A stretch of 13,618 nucleotides of DNA from Mucilaginibacter sp. UBA4741 (GCA_002403905.1 DHIR01000047.1:1-13618), one strand, 5' to 3'. Numbered from the stretch's first letter, positions 1 through 7,469 are shown. Notes: generated by a model from the letters alone, not told the origin. A program made the numbers and translations.

Positions 1-183
1 AGAGCCTGTTTAAATTTGTTATTTGAAAGTTATTATAGCTATAAACTCTGTGTTTTTGTAAATAATTGGTGATGATAATACCCCATTTTAATGAAATCTT
101 TGGGTAAAGTCATCATTAATCTAATGAAATTTATGCTTTAAGCGCCTATAAAATTATTATTGAATAAAATTTAAACAGGCTCT
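1..183. mobile_element. MITE-like element with 17-bp terminal inverted repeats
   Basis: The first 17 bases (AGAGCCTGTTTAAATTT) are the exact reverse complement of bases 167-183. The 149 bases between are AT-rich and hold no plausible ORF, so this looks like a non-autonomous miniature element that would need a transposase supplied elsewhere. The left end coincides with the window edge, so the left target-site duplication cannot be checked and the terminal repeat could extend further left. I cannot assign it to a named insertion sequence family from the ends alone. It lies beside a decayed gene, which fits a tolerant insertion region. Confidence 0.65.
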
Positions 184-210
184 AAGTCCTGGCATATTTA
201 CTTACTGTTC

Positions 211-254
211 CCTCAGGGTCTCTCGTAGAGGACCCTGAGGTTGCATTATCAATA
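211..254 (-). repeat. 44-bp palindromic repeat, copy A
   Basis: Bases 211-240 fold into a hairpin: CCTCAGGGT pairs with ACCCTGAGG, an unpaired G follows, CTCT pairs with AGAG, and the loop is CGT. A 14-base tail, TTGCATTATCAATA, follows. The whole 44-base unit recurs at 910-953 with one mismatch (base 238 A versus base 937 T). Read on the minus strand it encodes IDNATSGSSTRDPEGT and is in frame with a short open frame that runs from about 400 to a stop near 182. Confidence 0.85.
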
Positions 255-296
255 AAGATTTTTGAGAAAGACTTACCAATTAATATTGCATCTAAA

Positions 297-964
297 TTAA
301 TCCTCGGGCCTGCGTATGGGCTCAAAATGAATATAAACCGGATTAGATCTGATAGCGATAGGGATAAATTTTTTATAACCCATAATAAATTCAGGAAATT
401 CATCCTTAACAGGCATAGCTAACATTGGCTCAAAAGTCACTTTATATCTTCCCGGATGGTTATCGATTGAACGGGGGATTGACATCGGCATATAATATTC
501 TATTTCCTCATGCGCTTTCAAAAACAAGGCCCTCGAGCGATAGTCTTCTAAAATATTATCCATGTTCACTATACTTTTAGCTTTGTTATATTTCTTTATT
601 TCCGCAAATAATTTCTTTTCGGCTATTCTGTTTTTTTGATTGAATGTATCTAAAAGCATTGGCAGACCTGCTATGTCATCACCTGTTGAAAAGGGTCTCG
701 GAATTAATTTATACCGGCCCGATCCTTCCTGTAATAAGAAATAAATATCCCCAGATCGCTTTTATTACGGATCAATTTTAAAAAGTAGGGAATGAATATA
801 TCATGCTCAGAATTGTTGATAAACGATAGCGCGTATCCTTTTGAAGGATATTCATCTTTATCTTTAATACTTGTTTTTACCTCCTCTAAAAAAGTGATCC
901 TTTCCGTCCCCTCAGGGTCTCTCGTAGAGGACCCTGTGGTTGCATTATCAATACGCAGGGTCCT
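297..964 (-). pseudogene. Frameshifted, 5'-truncated gene of unknown function
   Basis: Two minus-strand frames join into one protein. The upstream frame runs from 964 (just after an in-frame TAG at 965-967) to about 749 and reads ERITFLEEVKTSI... through FLKLIRNKSDLG. The downstream frame reads DIYFLLQEGSGRYKLIPRP and continues to TAA at 297-299 with C-terminus FEPIRRPED. They meet at a four-base run (CCCC on the plus strand at 749-752); one extra base there restores a frame of about 220 residues. Without it, the downstream frame is preceded by two stops. The upstream frame has no ATG, and its first residues (IDNATTGSSTRDPEGT) come from the palindromic repeat at 910-953, so the native N-terminus appears lost. 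The first ATG of the downstream frame, at 657-659, would give 120 residues and is probably not a real start. I do not recognise the family. A sequencing error at the run would explain the frameshift but not the missing start. Confidence 0.7.
910..953 (-). repeat. 44-bp palindromic repeat, copy B
   Basis: This is the second copy of the 211-254 unit, in the same orientation and 43/44 identical. Its minus-strand translation, IDNATTGSSTRDPEGT, continues in frame into the pseudogene (…EGTERITFLEEVK), so it forms the present N-terminal end of that reading frame. Sequence similarity between the two copies stops sharply after the AATA at 254/953. Confidence 0.85.
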
Positions 965-985
965 CTACGAGAGACCCTACTGAGA
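954..985 (+). repeat. Inverted third copy of the palindromic repeat
   Basis: Bases 956-978 are the exact reverse complement of 914-936, so with copy B they can form a 23-bp stem with a 19-base loop (937-955). On this arm the outer part carries a TA interruption (CTACTGAG in place of CTGAG). The structure starts 15 bases beyond the stop codon of the minus-strand gene ending at 994, so it could also end or stabilise that transcript, although no T-run follows. Confidence 0.8.
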
Positions 986-993
986 CATTATTA

Positions 994-2040
994 TTACTTT
1001 ATATTTCCAAAATGCACCTTCTCTGTTATGGCATTGGCATCATTTAGCAACTGTATAGTGGTTGACGGGCCCAAATTCATCGGTTCGGCCCATGAGCGCA
1101 GGGCCCAGATCACTTTTTTATCAGGCGTAATTTCTATGGCTTGTACCTGTAAGTTCTTAGGGTCAAGCTTGCTGTCCCATTGGTTAAACCAGTTGCCTAC
1201 AATAGTATTGCCATTAGCCAAACGGGTAGCTATTTGCGGCGACAGAAATACATAATCGGGCATATCGCTCATCATATATTCCCAAACTACCTCGCCTTTA
1301 CGGTTAAGCTCTCTAACGTATGATGTTCTGTTACCCTCATGGCCTGCCGCTAATATATTACCATTCTTCAATGGCTCTACAGACCAAAGGCCCGGCATAT
1401 CAAAAGACAATAATTGCTTGCCGTCTACATCATACTCGCGGATCTTGCCCAGGTCCATGTGCGCTACCAAAATATTACCTTCCGGGGTTAACCTTGCATG
1501 GCGGAACTGGCCGTGGGTACCGTTCCCCCTGGTTTGCAGGGTAAATTGCTTCTCTATTTTATTGGTTTTAACATTCATCACAAACAGCTTAGCGGTATCG
1601 CCATTCTGGATGAAAACCACGTGGTCATTACCAATTGGCTGGGCGGTATGGGTTTCGTGGTTTTTGGGTGCATCGTAGTTCCAAAGCACGTTTTTGTTTT
1701 TGTCGATGAGCGTAACCCCAAACTGGTGGGCAAAAAGCACATTGCCATTCTTCATTAAAACCGCGTCGCTAATTTCGCCTTTGCCTAACGTGTCTATGTA
1801 CGACCATGTGATCTTACCATTACGTACTATGTACATTTTACGCTGCTTGGCTTCGCCGGCATAAAAGAAATCAAACTCGGCAGGGCCCTTGCCCGGTAAT
1901 ACTTCGGGGGCTACTTGTTTGGTTGCAGCAGGTGTCTGTTGCGCCTTAGCATTAACGCCAAATCCAACTACTAAAAAAAGTAAAATTAAAGTTTTAAAAA
2001 ACCGCGAATTACCGCCATTTAGGTTTAGGATATTGTTCAT
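994..2040 (-). CDS. Secreted beta-propeller (PQQ/ASST-like repeat) protein
   Basis: This 348-residue protein starts with a signal peptide: FFKT, a hydrophobic stretch LILLFLVVGFGVNA at about 18-31, and AKAQQ at the cleavage region. The mature part is built of about six repeats of one pattern, a GN-I/V-L strand turn followed by a short W/Y strand: GNVLFAHQFGVTLIDKN, GNDHVVFIQNG, GNILVAHMDLGKIREYD, GNILAAGHEGN and GNTIVGNWFNQWD. That matches PQQ-repeat and arylsulfotransferase-like beta-propellers, which act in the periplasm as scaffolds or enzymes. I see no conserved catalytic histidine that would confirm sulfotransferase activity, so the substrate is unknown. The gene stands alone 95 bases after the preceding minus-strand gene; a hairpin of paired repeats follows its stop. 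Confidence 0.75.
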   Translation of the reverse strand: MNNILNLNGGNSRFFKTLILLFLVVGFGVNAKAQQTPAATKQVAPEVLPGKGPAEFDFFYAGEAKQRKMYIVRNGKITWSYIDTLGKGEISDAVLMKNGNVLFAHQFGVTLIDKNKNVLWNYDAPKNHETHTAQPIGNDHVVFIQNGDTAKLFVMNVKTNKIEKQFTLQTRGNGTHGQFRHARLTPEGNILVAHMDLGKIREYDVDGKQLLSFDMPGLWSVEPLKNGNILAAGHEGNRTSYVRELNRKGEVVWEYMMSDMPDYVFLSPQIATRLANGNTIVGNWFNQWDSKLDPKNLQVQAIEITPDKKVIWALRSWAEPMNLGPSTTIQLLNDANAITEKVHFGNIK

Positions 2041-2135
2041 GAATTTATTTTTAATTGGTATTTAAAATTACCCCTATCAAGCGTAACTATAAAATATATC
2101 CAATTAAAACTGTGCAATTGATGCCGTGAATATAG

Positions 2136-2735
2136 TTAGTTTGCCAGAACATCTTTATTATCCCGCTTTATACCTGCGTCTATTATGCCGGTTACTGTAA
2201 ACATAAAAAGCATAGTGAGCAATTGCCATGAGTTTGGCTGCATTCTATCGCCAATATCCAGCTTAAACAGGTGGCCTGTACTATTATAAAAATCATTGTG
2301 GATCCAATCCAGCAAGAACCATTTGCCCACGGCTAATGTCATATAAAAAAACAGCACACCATAAAATTTCATAATCGTTTCTTTGCTAAAGAAAACCTGA
2401 TCTTTCTTTAAAGCAAGTATGAATATGGTAACAGCCAGGATGAGCATTATTAAATAATCAGAGAAATGCTGCTCAAAATTATTATATTTTATTACTTCGA
2501 AATATGACCTAGGGTGATAAAAGATCTGGCCGGTGGTACCGTATACTAAATGCATTCCGTTTTTGTCCAGGTCATGATAGGTCTTCATCATCCCTACAAT
2601 ACGGACATTCAAAATGAGCACATTGCTCTGATATACAACACGCGAAAAATAAAGCTCTGAAGCCAATGAGACAATACCTAGTAATATAACTATCAAAATA
2701 AATCTTTGCAGCTTATTAACGTTCTTAAATTTCAT
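2136..2735 (-). CDS. Four-helix membrane protein, possibly DUF2975-like
   Basis: The 199-residue product has four hydrophobic segments at about 11-28, 93-109, 121-140 and 169-187, with a soluble loop of about 60 residues between the first and second that is probably extracytoplasmic. Size and topology resemble DUF2975 membrane proteins, which often pair with a small HTH regulator, but no such regulator is adjacent and the match is only by shape. The start at 2733-2735 leads directly into KFKNVNKLQRF and the first helix. It lies 58 bases downstream of the vWA gene on the same strand, so co-transcription is possible. Function unknown. Confidence 0.6.
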   Translation of the reverse strand: MKFKNVNKLQRFILIVILLGIVSLASELYFSRVVYQSNVLILNVRIVGMMKTYHDLDKNGMHLVYGTTGQIFYHPRSYFEVIKYNNFEQHFSDYLIMLILAVTIFILALKKDQVFFSKETIMKFYGVLFFYMTLAVGKWFLLDWIHNDFYNSTGHLFKLDIGDRMQPNSWQLLTMLFMFTVTGIIDAGIKRDNKDVLAN

Positions 2736-2793
2736 TGGATTGTTTTAAGGTTTGTATTGGTGCTTAAATATAAGGCTTTTATTCCGTCTATTT

Positions 2794-4920
2794 TTACACC
2801 TCACCCTCGCGCTTGCGCAAAAACCACTCAACACCCAGCAAAGCTACTATCAGCGCGAAGATCCATTTAACATCTATCATGTCGCTGTAATGCTTATCCT
2901 CGTACACCAGGGTTTTGACGTTTTCATTTTTGCGGATCAGATCAGCAAGGCGGTTGATCTGCGATGGCTGCAGCATTTCGCCGCCACTTTGTTTAGCCAG
3001 GTTTCTTAATAGCTGGTGATTAGCCGCGCTCTGCCTGATCTCCAGGTTAAGCGGCTTAACGGTTAATTGCCCATTAGCATTAAACAACCGAGCACCCAGT
3101 TTGGTGCTGGCTGCGTAGGTATATTCGCCAACCGGTAATGTACCGGCATCTAACTGGTAACTTTGTCCGTTGCGTGTGGCTAAGAAGCTGTAGTTTTTGC
3201 TATCGGTATTTTTAAGTTCTATGCGTACATCGGGGGTGTTAACCAGTTCCAGGGCATCATTATATAGTTCGGCGTTAAGCAGTACGTTCTCGCCCTCATC
3301 AAAAATATTTTTGGATGGATAGGCTCTAAAGCGTTGCCTGTTGGCATTGGCGGTAAGGTACTGTACGCTTTGGCTAAACAATTCTTCTACAGCGTGATGA
3401 TTGCCATAAGTTTCAAACTCGGCCAGTTGCCAGCGCCATAGGCCCTCGCCGGTGAACACGCCTATGCGCCTGCCGGCGTCATCGCCAAATAAAAGCAATG
3501 GGTAGCTAGTTGGCACAGCTCCTATCTTCTGTTTAAACAAAACGCCGTTGGTTACCGATGAGGTATAACTGCCAAACGGTGCCAGTAAAGGCGGCATTTT
3601 AGCTATTTTTTGTTGGGTAGAGTCTGATAGGATGAACGACGAAAAATCGGGCACGGGCTGGGCAAATACTTCCTGCATCTCCAGGCGTGAGGCGCTTATG
3701 CGGGTTAGTTTTTGCACCGCATTAAAATTTGAAACATCAGCCTGCGCACCCAGCATATACCATATTGGAGTTTTGCCTTTAGTTACCAGCTCTTTCAAAG
3801 CGGTAAAAGTTGCTGGTGACGGTTGGTGCAGTATAATCAAACTATAATCGCTCAGCTTTAATGTGCCTATGTCCGACATCAAACTGGTTTTTAACTCGTA
3901 GTTTTTATTAGCCTCTATAGCCTGTTTAATAACGCTGATATCGGGGTGCGGACCATCATATAACAACAATAGCTTTTGCTTGGCATCCAGTACCTCCACA
4001 TAAATAGTTTCCGAGTTATTTTGGGTTGACAACTCATTCTTAACAGGTGTTATACTGATATTAAATTTATGGATGCCTTTTTTATCGGCATTCAATTTAA
4101 CTGTCAAAATCTTTTTAAACGCGTCACTACTTACCGGGATTATTTGCGAGTTTACCTGGCGGCCATCTTCGGTAATGCTTAGGTGCATGGTTTCCCCTTT
4201 ACTTTGCCAGGCCTGGGCCAGTATTTCTATCTCGAAATCATTACCTAAAAGTGCAGTTTTGTTATAGTTTACATTGCCTATCAGCAGGTCGCGTTTGGCA
4301 ATGGTATCGCCTAAGGCTATGGTGTAGATGTTGGTTTTAAAGTTGCGCGCCTCGTATTGTGGGTCGGCACCCTGGTTGTACATACCGTCAGTTGCCAATA
4401 CTACGGCGCCTATGTTTTGGTTAACAAACCTATCGTTTAATTGGCGCAGCGCCGCCGCTATATTGGTTTGTTTGGCGTTAAATTTTTTTGATAAGCCATT
4501 AGCTAACTCATGCCCGAAATTAAATTCCTGCACATCATAACCATCGCCAAGTTGTTGTTTTAGTTTACCTAACTCGTCAACAAAAGCACCAGTACTAGCC
4601 CCCTCTAAATCGCCCCCTGTAGGGGAGACTTTTAAAGTCGATTTGGCCGGGAATAGTTTTACAGATGCCGAATTATCCTGCGCTATTAAAATCAACGGTT
4701 TTTGCGGCTGGAAATTGGTGGACCGTACCAATGGCGACACCAGCAGTAACGCAATTAAAAATACCGCGATACCCCTAAAAGCAGAAAGGGCGTACCTAAA
4801 TTTATTGGCCAGGTTTGTTGGCTGCCGGTACATTAACCAGACATAAAGCACACCCAACAGCAGGCAAACCAACGCCCACCATCCAGAAACAGCGCCCCAG
4901 GTGATTGAAAATAACAGCAT
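2794..4920 (-). CDS. vWA-domain membrane protein
   Basis: This 708-residue protein has two N-terminal membrane helices (about 8-30 and 45-64), a vWA-like domain from about 74 to 205, a long extracytoplasmic region and a C-terminal helix (about 684-700, ending FLRKREGEV). The metal-ion-dependent adhesion site is visible: D82-N-S84-A-S86, T152 in QTNIAAAL, and D178 in LATDG. The segment from about 320 to 400 (LLLLYDGPHPDISVIKQAIE...) looks like the glutamine-amidotransferase-like fold found in related Bacteroidota proteins. Such proteins are annotated only as vWA/BatA-like membrane proteins; no substrate is known. Residues about 95-110 (TLKVSPTGGDLEGAST) come from a palindromic DNA repeat in frame, between the first vWA strand and the next helix. 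A TAnnTTTG promoter element lies about 55 bases upstream. Confidence 0.8.
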   Translation of the reverse strand: MLLFSITWGAVSGWWALVCLLLGVLYVWLMYRQPTNLANKFRYALSAFRGIAVFLIALLLVSPLVRSTNFQPQKPLILIAQDNSASVKLFPAKSTLKVSPTGGDLEGASTGAFVDELGKLKQQLGDGYDVQEFNFGHELANGLSKKFNAKQTNIAAALRQLNDRFVNQNIGAVVLATDGMYNQGADPQYEARNFKTNIYTIALGDTIAKRDLLIGNVNYNKTALLGNDFEIEILAQAWQSKGETMHLSITEDGRQVNSQIIPVSSDAFKKILTVKLNADKKGIHKFNISITPVKNELSTQNNSETIYVEVLDAKQKLLLLYDGPHPDISVIKQAIEANKNYELKTSLMSDIGTLKLSDYSLIILHQPSPATFTALKELVTKGKTPIWYMLGAQADVSNFNAVQKLTRISASRLEMQEVFAQPVPDFSSFILSDSTQQKIAKMPPLLAPFGSYTSSVTNGVLFKQKIGAVPTSYPLLLFGDDAGRRIGVFTGEGLWRWQLAEFETYGNHHAVEELFSQSVQYLTANANRQRFRAYPSKNIFDEGENVLLNAELYNDALELVNTPDVRIELKNTDSKNYSFLATRNGQSYQLDAGTLPVGEYTYAASTKLGARLFNANGQLTVKPLNLEIRQSAANHQLLRNLAKQSGGEMLQPSQINRLADLIRKNENVKTLVYEDKHYSDMIDVKWIFALIVALLGVEWFLRKREGEV
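4598..4633 (-). repeat. Palindromic repeat inserted in frame in the vWA gene
   Basis: This C/G-rich 36-base block contains CCCCCTGTAGGGG and a nearby CCCCCTCTAAAT run and differs strongly in composition from the surrounding gene. On the minus strand it encodes KVSPTGGDLEGA, a low-complexity loop in a position where vWA domains usually go directly from the DxSxS strand to a helix. Similar C/G-rich palindromes are, as far as I recall, widespread in sphingobacterial genomes. The reading frame is intact, so the host protein tolerates the insertion. Confidence 0.65.
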
Positions 4921-4973
4921 TTTAATAGGTTGAACGTGTTACGTAATACGTTTTACGTTGTCATTGCAAAATG

Positions 4974-4981
4974 CAAAAATA
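4974..4981 (-). promoter_or_regulatory. Bacteroidota -7 element (TATTTTTG) before the vWA gene
   Basis: The minus-strand sequence TATTTTTG matches the TAnnTTTG -7 consensus and lies 54 bases before the vWA start, giving a plausible leader of about 45 bases. I see no clear TTTG -33 element at the right distance, so this rests on the -7 motif alone. Confidence 0.4.
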
Positions 4982-5036
4982 TTGTGAATGTTTAGTGTAA
5001 TAATCTTGATAAGCGGTTAGGTAATCCCGGCATAAA

Positions 5037-5071
5037 AAAACAGCATATCTGTATACCAAATATGCTGTTTT
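5037..5071 (-). terminator. Hairpin terminator after fabG
   Basis: AAAACAGCATAT (5037-5048) pairs perfectly with ATATGCTGTTTT (5060-5071), a 12-bp stem with an 11-base loop. On the minus strand it is followed by a T-run (A-run at 5034-5040), as expected of an intrinsic terminator, about 50 bases beyond the fabG stop. It separates fabG from the vWA gene and could also work on the plus strand. Confidence 0.8.
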
Positions 5072-5089
5072 AAATTATATAAAATCTAA

Positions 5090-5121
5090 TTCCGAAATCG
5101 AACTTCCGAAATCCGAAATCC
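5090..5121. repeat. Threefold TTCCGAAATC direct repeat
   Basis: TTCCGAAATC occurs at 5090-5099 and 5104-5113, and TCCGAAATCC at 5112-5121 overlaps the second unit, directly beside the fabG stop. The three units lie within 32 bases. The role is unknown; the position between gene end and terminator suggests short repeat expansion, not an operator. Confidence 0.5.
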
Positions 5122-5865
5122 TTAAAGCATTCCACCATCAACCGGGATAACCTGTCCGGTGATGTAAGTTGCCATATCAGAGGCTAAGAAAACGCAGGCG
5201 TTAGCTACATCCTCTGTTTCGCCGGCACGTTTAAGCGGGATAGATTGTGTCCAGCCTTCAACCACTTTAGGGTCCAGTACTTCGGTCATTTCTGTACGGA
5301 TAAAGCCCGGCGCGATAACGTTGGTACGGATATTACGCGAACCTAATTCTTTTGCTATTGATTTGGAGAAACCGATGATACCGGCCTTTGACGCCGAATA
5401 GTTTGACTGACCGGCGTTACCATTTACCCCAACAACCGAGCTCATGTTAATAAACACGCCATCGCGGTTTTTCATCATAATTTTTGATGCCGCTTTGGTT
5501 ATGTTGAAAACCGATTTTAGGTTAACCTCTAAAACGTCATCCCATTGCTGTTCGGTCATGCGCATCAGCAAACCATCTTTGGTAATACCGGCGTTATTTA
5601 CTACAATATGTAAGGTGCCAAAATCGGCAATAATATCATTTATCAGTTTATCCGCTTCGTCAAATTTAGAGGCATCACTTTGGTAGCCTTTTATCTGGGT
5701 GCCAAAGCTTTGCAGCTCCTGCTCCAGGGCCAGTCCTTTTTCAACAGACGATAAATAAGTAAAAGCCACATTAGCGCCATGCTCGGCAAACTTCTCGGCA
5801 ATTTTGCGTCCAATTCCTTTTGACGCTCCGGTTATTAACGCGGTTTTTCCTTCTAATAATTTCAT
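5122..5865 (-). CDS. fabG: 3-oxoacyl-[acyl-carrier-protein] reductase FabG
   Basis: FabG reduces 3-oxoacyl-ACP to 3-hydroxyacyl-ACP with NADPH in the fatty-acid elongation cycle, in the cytoplasm. The 247-residue product has the full short-chain dehydrogenase signature: cofactor loop TGASKGIG at 12-19, NNAG at 90-93, structural N115, and the catalytic S143, Y156 and K160 in MSSVVGVNGNAGQSNYSASKAG. The end, TGQVIPVDGGML, is typical of FabG. Length equals the usual 244-250 residues and the start MKLLEGKTALITGA fits the family. It stands alone here, without acpP or fabF, with its own terminator behind. Because short-chain dehydrogenases are diverse, a different acyl or alcohol substrate is possible, though the ACP-reductase match is strong. 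Confidence 0.92.
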   Translation of the reverse strand: MKLLEGKTALITGASKGIGRKIAEKFAEHGANVAFTYLSSVEKGLALEQELQSFGTQIKGYQSDASKFDEADKLINDIIADFGTLHIVVNNAGITKDGLLMRMTEQQWDDVLEVNLKSVFNITKAASKIMMKNRDGVFINMSSVVGVNGNAGQSNYSASKAGIIGFSKSIAKELGSRNIRTNVIAPGFIRTEMTEVLDPKVVEGWTQSIPLKRAGETEDVANACVFLASDMATYITGQVIPVDGGML

Positions 5866-5949
5866 AAACTTTTAAACAATCCGTATCGGGCAGCGAAGAT
5901 AAGAAATTAGGATGAAAAGTTAATGAAAGCTTAATACTGGCTAAAAGTC

Positions 5950-7149
5950 TTACTTATCACCCCCAAACACCTTCTTTACCGCATCCAAATACCCGTAACC
6001 ATTAACATTATCAGGTTCCAGGTAACTGGTTTCTGTCCATTCGTTCCAACTGTTTATGGTGATGAGAGGGGCTTGTTTAGGGTGAGCGTCTACATAATCT
6101 TTAGCCATTTGCAGGGCTTTGGCAAAGTTGGCGGGCGTATTGTTTTTCATAACCGGGCTTTGGCCGGTACGCGGGCTATTATCCCAACCGATACTAACAT
6201 GCGGATAATAGGTTAGCTGGTACGCGGTATCAATGCGCGCCCATTCTTTTTTCACTTTTTCCAGGATGTTCATATAGTCATCATTTGGATTCATAAAATG
6301 TACAAACTGGTAATGCGTGGCGCTGGTAAAGCCCAGTTTTTTAACAAATGCATTCTCCGGATTTTTAACTTTACCACCATCAAACCCGCTGTAGTTAGTG
6401 TTTTGCGACCACATGGTTAACTGCAGCTCCAGCCCCGGGAAACCCGCACGTTTTGTTTCTTCTTTAAACCATTTTAGAGCTGCTACAGTTTGTTCAACAC
6501 CACCCAAACCGGCAATCAATTGCGGAACGTCATAGATCATAAATACCGGTTTGCCATCTATCTTATAGTATTGCGGCAGTTTAAAATACTTTTCAATATT
6601 GCGTTTGCAGATCTTTTCGAACTCGTCGCGGCTTACTCTGCCGGTCCAGATCACGTTGTTTTCGTTGTACTTATTCAGGCGGGTGTCCCATAGGTTCAAC
6701 ACATCATGGTTGGCCCACATCAGGTAAAACTTCATTTTGTTAACGTTGTCGGCTTTCAGGAAGCCATGATCCAGCGTAGTCTCCATAAACGGGCGGCCAT
6801 CATACCAGTACCAATCGAAAATAAAAACGTTAACCCCATGTTTGGTGGCCGCGTTAATTTCCATATCCATTATGGTTGGGTCGGCTTCATTTACGGGGCC
6901 CCAAACGGGTTTGCGGTTCCAGTAATGGCCGGGGAAACGTTGCTGCATAGTGGTTACGGTTTCCCACTCGCCGTTGCCTGCCGGCCAGAACGGACGCAAG
7001 CGCGGGTCGTCATTGGCATAAGCGGGATATAGAAATGCCGCTACATCATATTTTTTTGTGGTTGATTGTTTAGTGTTTTGCGCGATAGCATTACCGCTAA
7101 CTAAACAGTTAACAATTGCTAAAAGCAGTATATAGGTTTTATTTCTCAT
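5950..7149 (-). CDS. Secreted WbsX-like / GH99-like protein
   Basis: The 399-residue product begins with a signal peptide (YILLLAIVNCLVSGNAIAQ, about 6-24). The mature part shows the marks of the WbsX (Glyco_tran_WbsX) family, related to GH99 TIM-barrel endomannosidases: AAFLYPAYANDDPRLRPFW at 37-55, DWYWYDGRP at 112-120, FYLMWANHD at 141-149, and the C-terminal NSWNEWTETSYLEPD at 366-380 followed by GYGYLDAVKKVF. The acidic residues in NEWTE and in DWYWYD are likely active-site candidates. Family members occur in polysaccharide biosynthesis and degradation clusters; a signal peptide favours a periplasmic glycan-degrading role here. Substrate unknown. No SusC/SusD genes adjoin. Confidence 0.8.
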   Translation of the reverse strand: MRNKTYILLLAIVNCLVSGNAIAQNTKQSTTKKYDVAAFLYPAYANDDPRLRPFWPAGNGEWETVTTMQQRFPGHYWNRKPVWGPVNEADPTIMDMEINAATKHGVNVFIFDWYWYDGRPFMETTLDHGFLKADNVNKMKFYLMWANHDVLNLWDTRLNKYNENNVIWTGRVSRDEFEKICKRNIEKYFKLPQYYKIDGKPVFMIYDVPQLIAGLGGVEQTVAALKWFKEETKRAGFPGLELQLTMWSQNTNYSGFDGGKVKNPENAFVKKLGFTSATHYQFVHFMNPNDDYMNILEKVKKEWARIDTAYQLTYYPHVSIGWDNSPRTGQSPVMKNNTPANFAKALQMAKDYVDAHPKQAPLITINSWNEWTETSYLEPDNVNGYGYLDAVKKVFGGDK

Positions 7150-7189
7150 ATTATAATTGGTTTCGGCTTTAGGATTGCCGGATAAGGAA

Positions 7190-7197
7190 CAAATTTA
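7190..7197 (-). promoter_or_regulatory. Bacteroidota -7 element (TAAATTTG) before the WbsX-like gene
   Basis: TAAATTTG on the minus strand fits TAnnTTTG and is 41 bases before the start codon. No good -33 element is visible, so support is moderate. Confidence 0.4.
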
Positions 7198-7261
7198 TAT
7201 TTTAATTAGGCGATACTGTCATGTACTGTCTGAAAAGGATGATTTAAGCTATAATATAGGA

Positions 7262-7421
7262 GGCTCCGGAGCCATAAAAAATCTTTCCTTTTTTTTCTAT
7301 AAACAGGGTGCTCCTCCGGAGCCTTTAAACACCTAAACCATACAGGCTCCATCGGAGCCATGTGTTTATAGAAATTAAATATCAAGAAATTTCAGGCTCT
7401 ATAGGTGCCGCCTTATAGAGC
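7262..7421. repeat. Cluster of GGCTCC/GGAGCC palindromes in a gene-free stretch
   Basis: The 320 bases between the divergent genes at 7149 and 7470 hold no credible ORF but four palindromes: GGCTCCGGAGCC (7262-7273); GCTCC-TCC-GGAGC (7310-7322); GGCTCC-ATC-GGAGCC (7345-7359); and GCTCTATA (7396-7403) with TATAGAGC (7414-7421). The second and third are enclosed by an outer inverted repeat, TTTCTATAAACA (7294-7305) and TGTTTATAGAAA (7363-7374). This nested arrangement resembles paired REP elements (REPIN-like) moved by RAYT transposases; no RAYT gene is in the window. Confidence 0.75.
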
Positions 7422-7440
7422 TAATACCAGCGACTTTTTA

Positions 7441-7448
7441 TATATTTG
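7441..7448 (+). promoter_or_regulatory. Bacteroidota -7 element (TATATTTG)
   Basis: TATATTTG matches TAnnTTTG and sits 21 bases before the ATG at 7470, predicting a short leader of about 15 bases. The expected TTTG -33 box is not obvious. Confidence 0.45.
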
Positions 7449-7469
7449 ATTTAACCAATCAACCTAACC

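Noticed and set aside
182..403. 73-residue minus-strand ORF ending SGSSTRDPEGTVSKYART
   Set aside because: It overlaps the pseudogene in another frame, and about a quarter of it is the palindromic repeat; no sign of an independent gene.
792..983. 63-residue plus-strand ORF
   Set aside because: It is antisense to the upstream half of the pseudogene and runs through the repeat copies; its codon pattern is not gene-like.
994..7149. Polysaccharide utilisation locus
   Set aside because: Glycan-related secreted proteins are present, but there is no SusC/SusD pair, no sensor regulator, and fabG and a vWA gene are interspersed.
7262..7421. Possible CRISPR array
   Set aside because: The units are palindromes of different length with irregular spacing, not identical repeats with equal spacers, and there are no cas genes.
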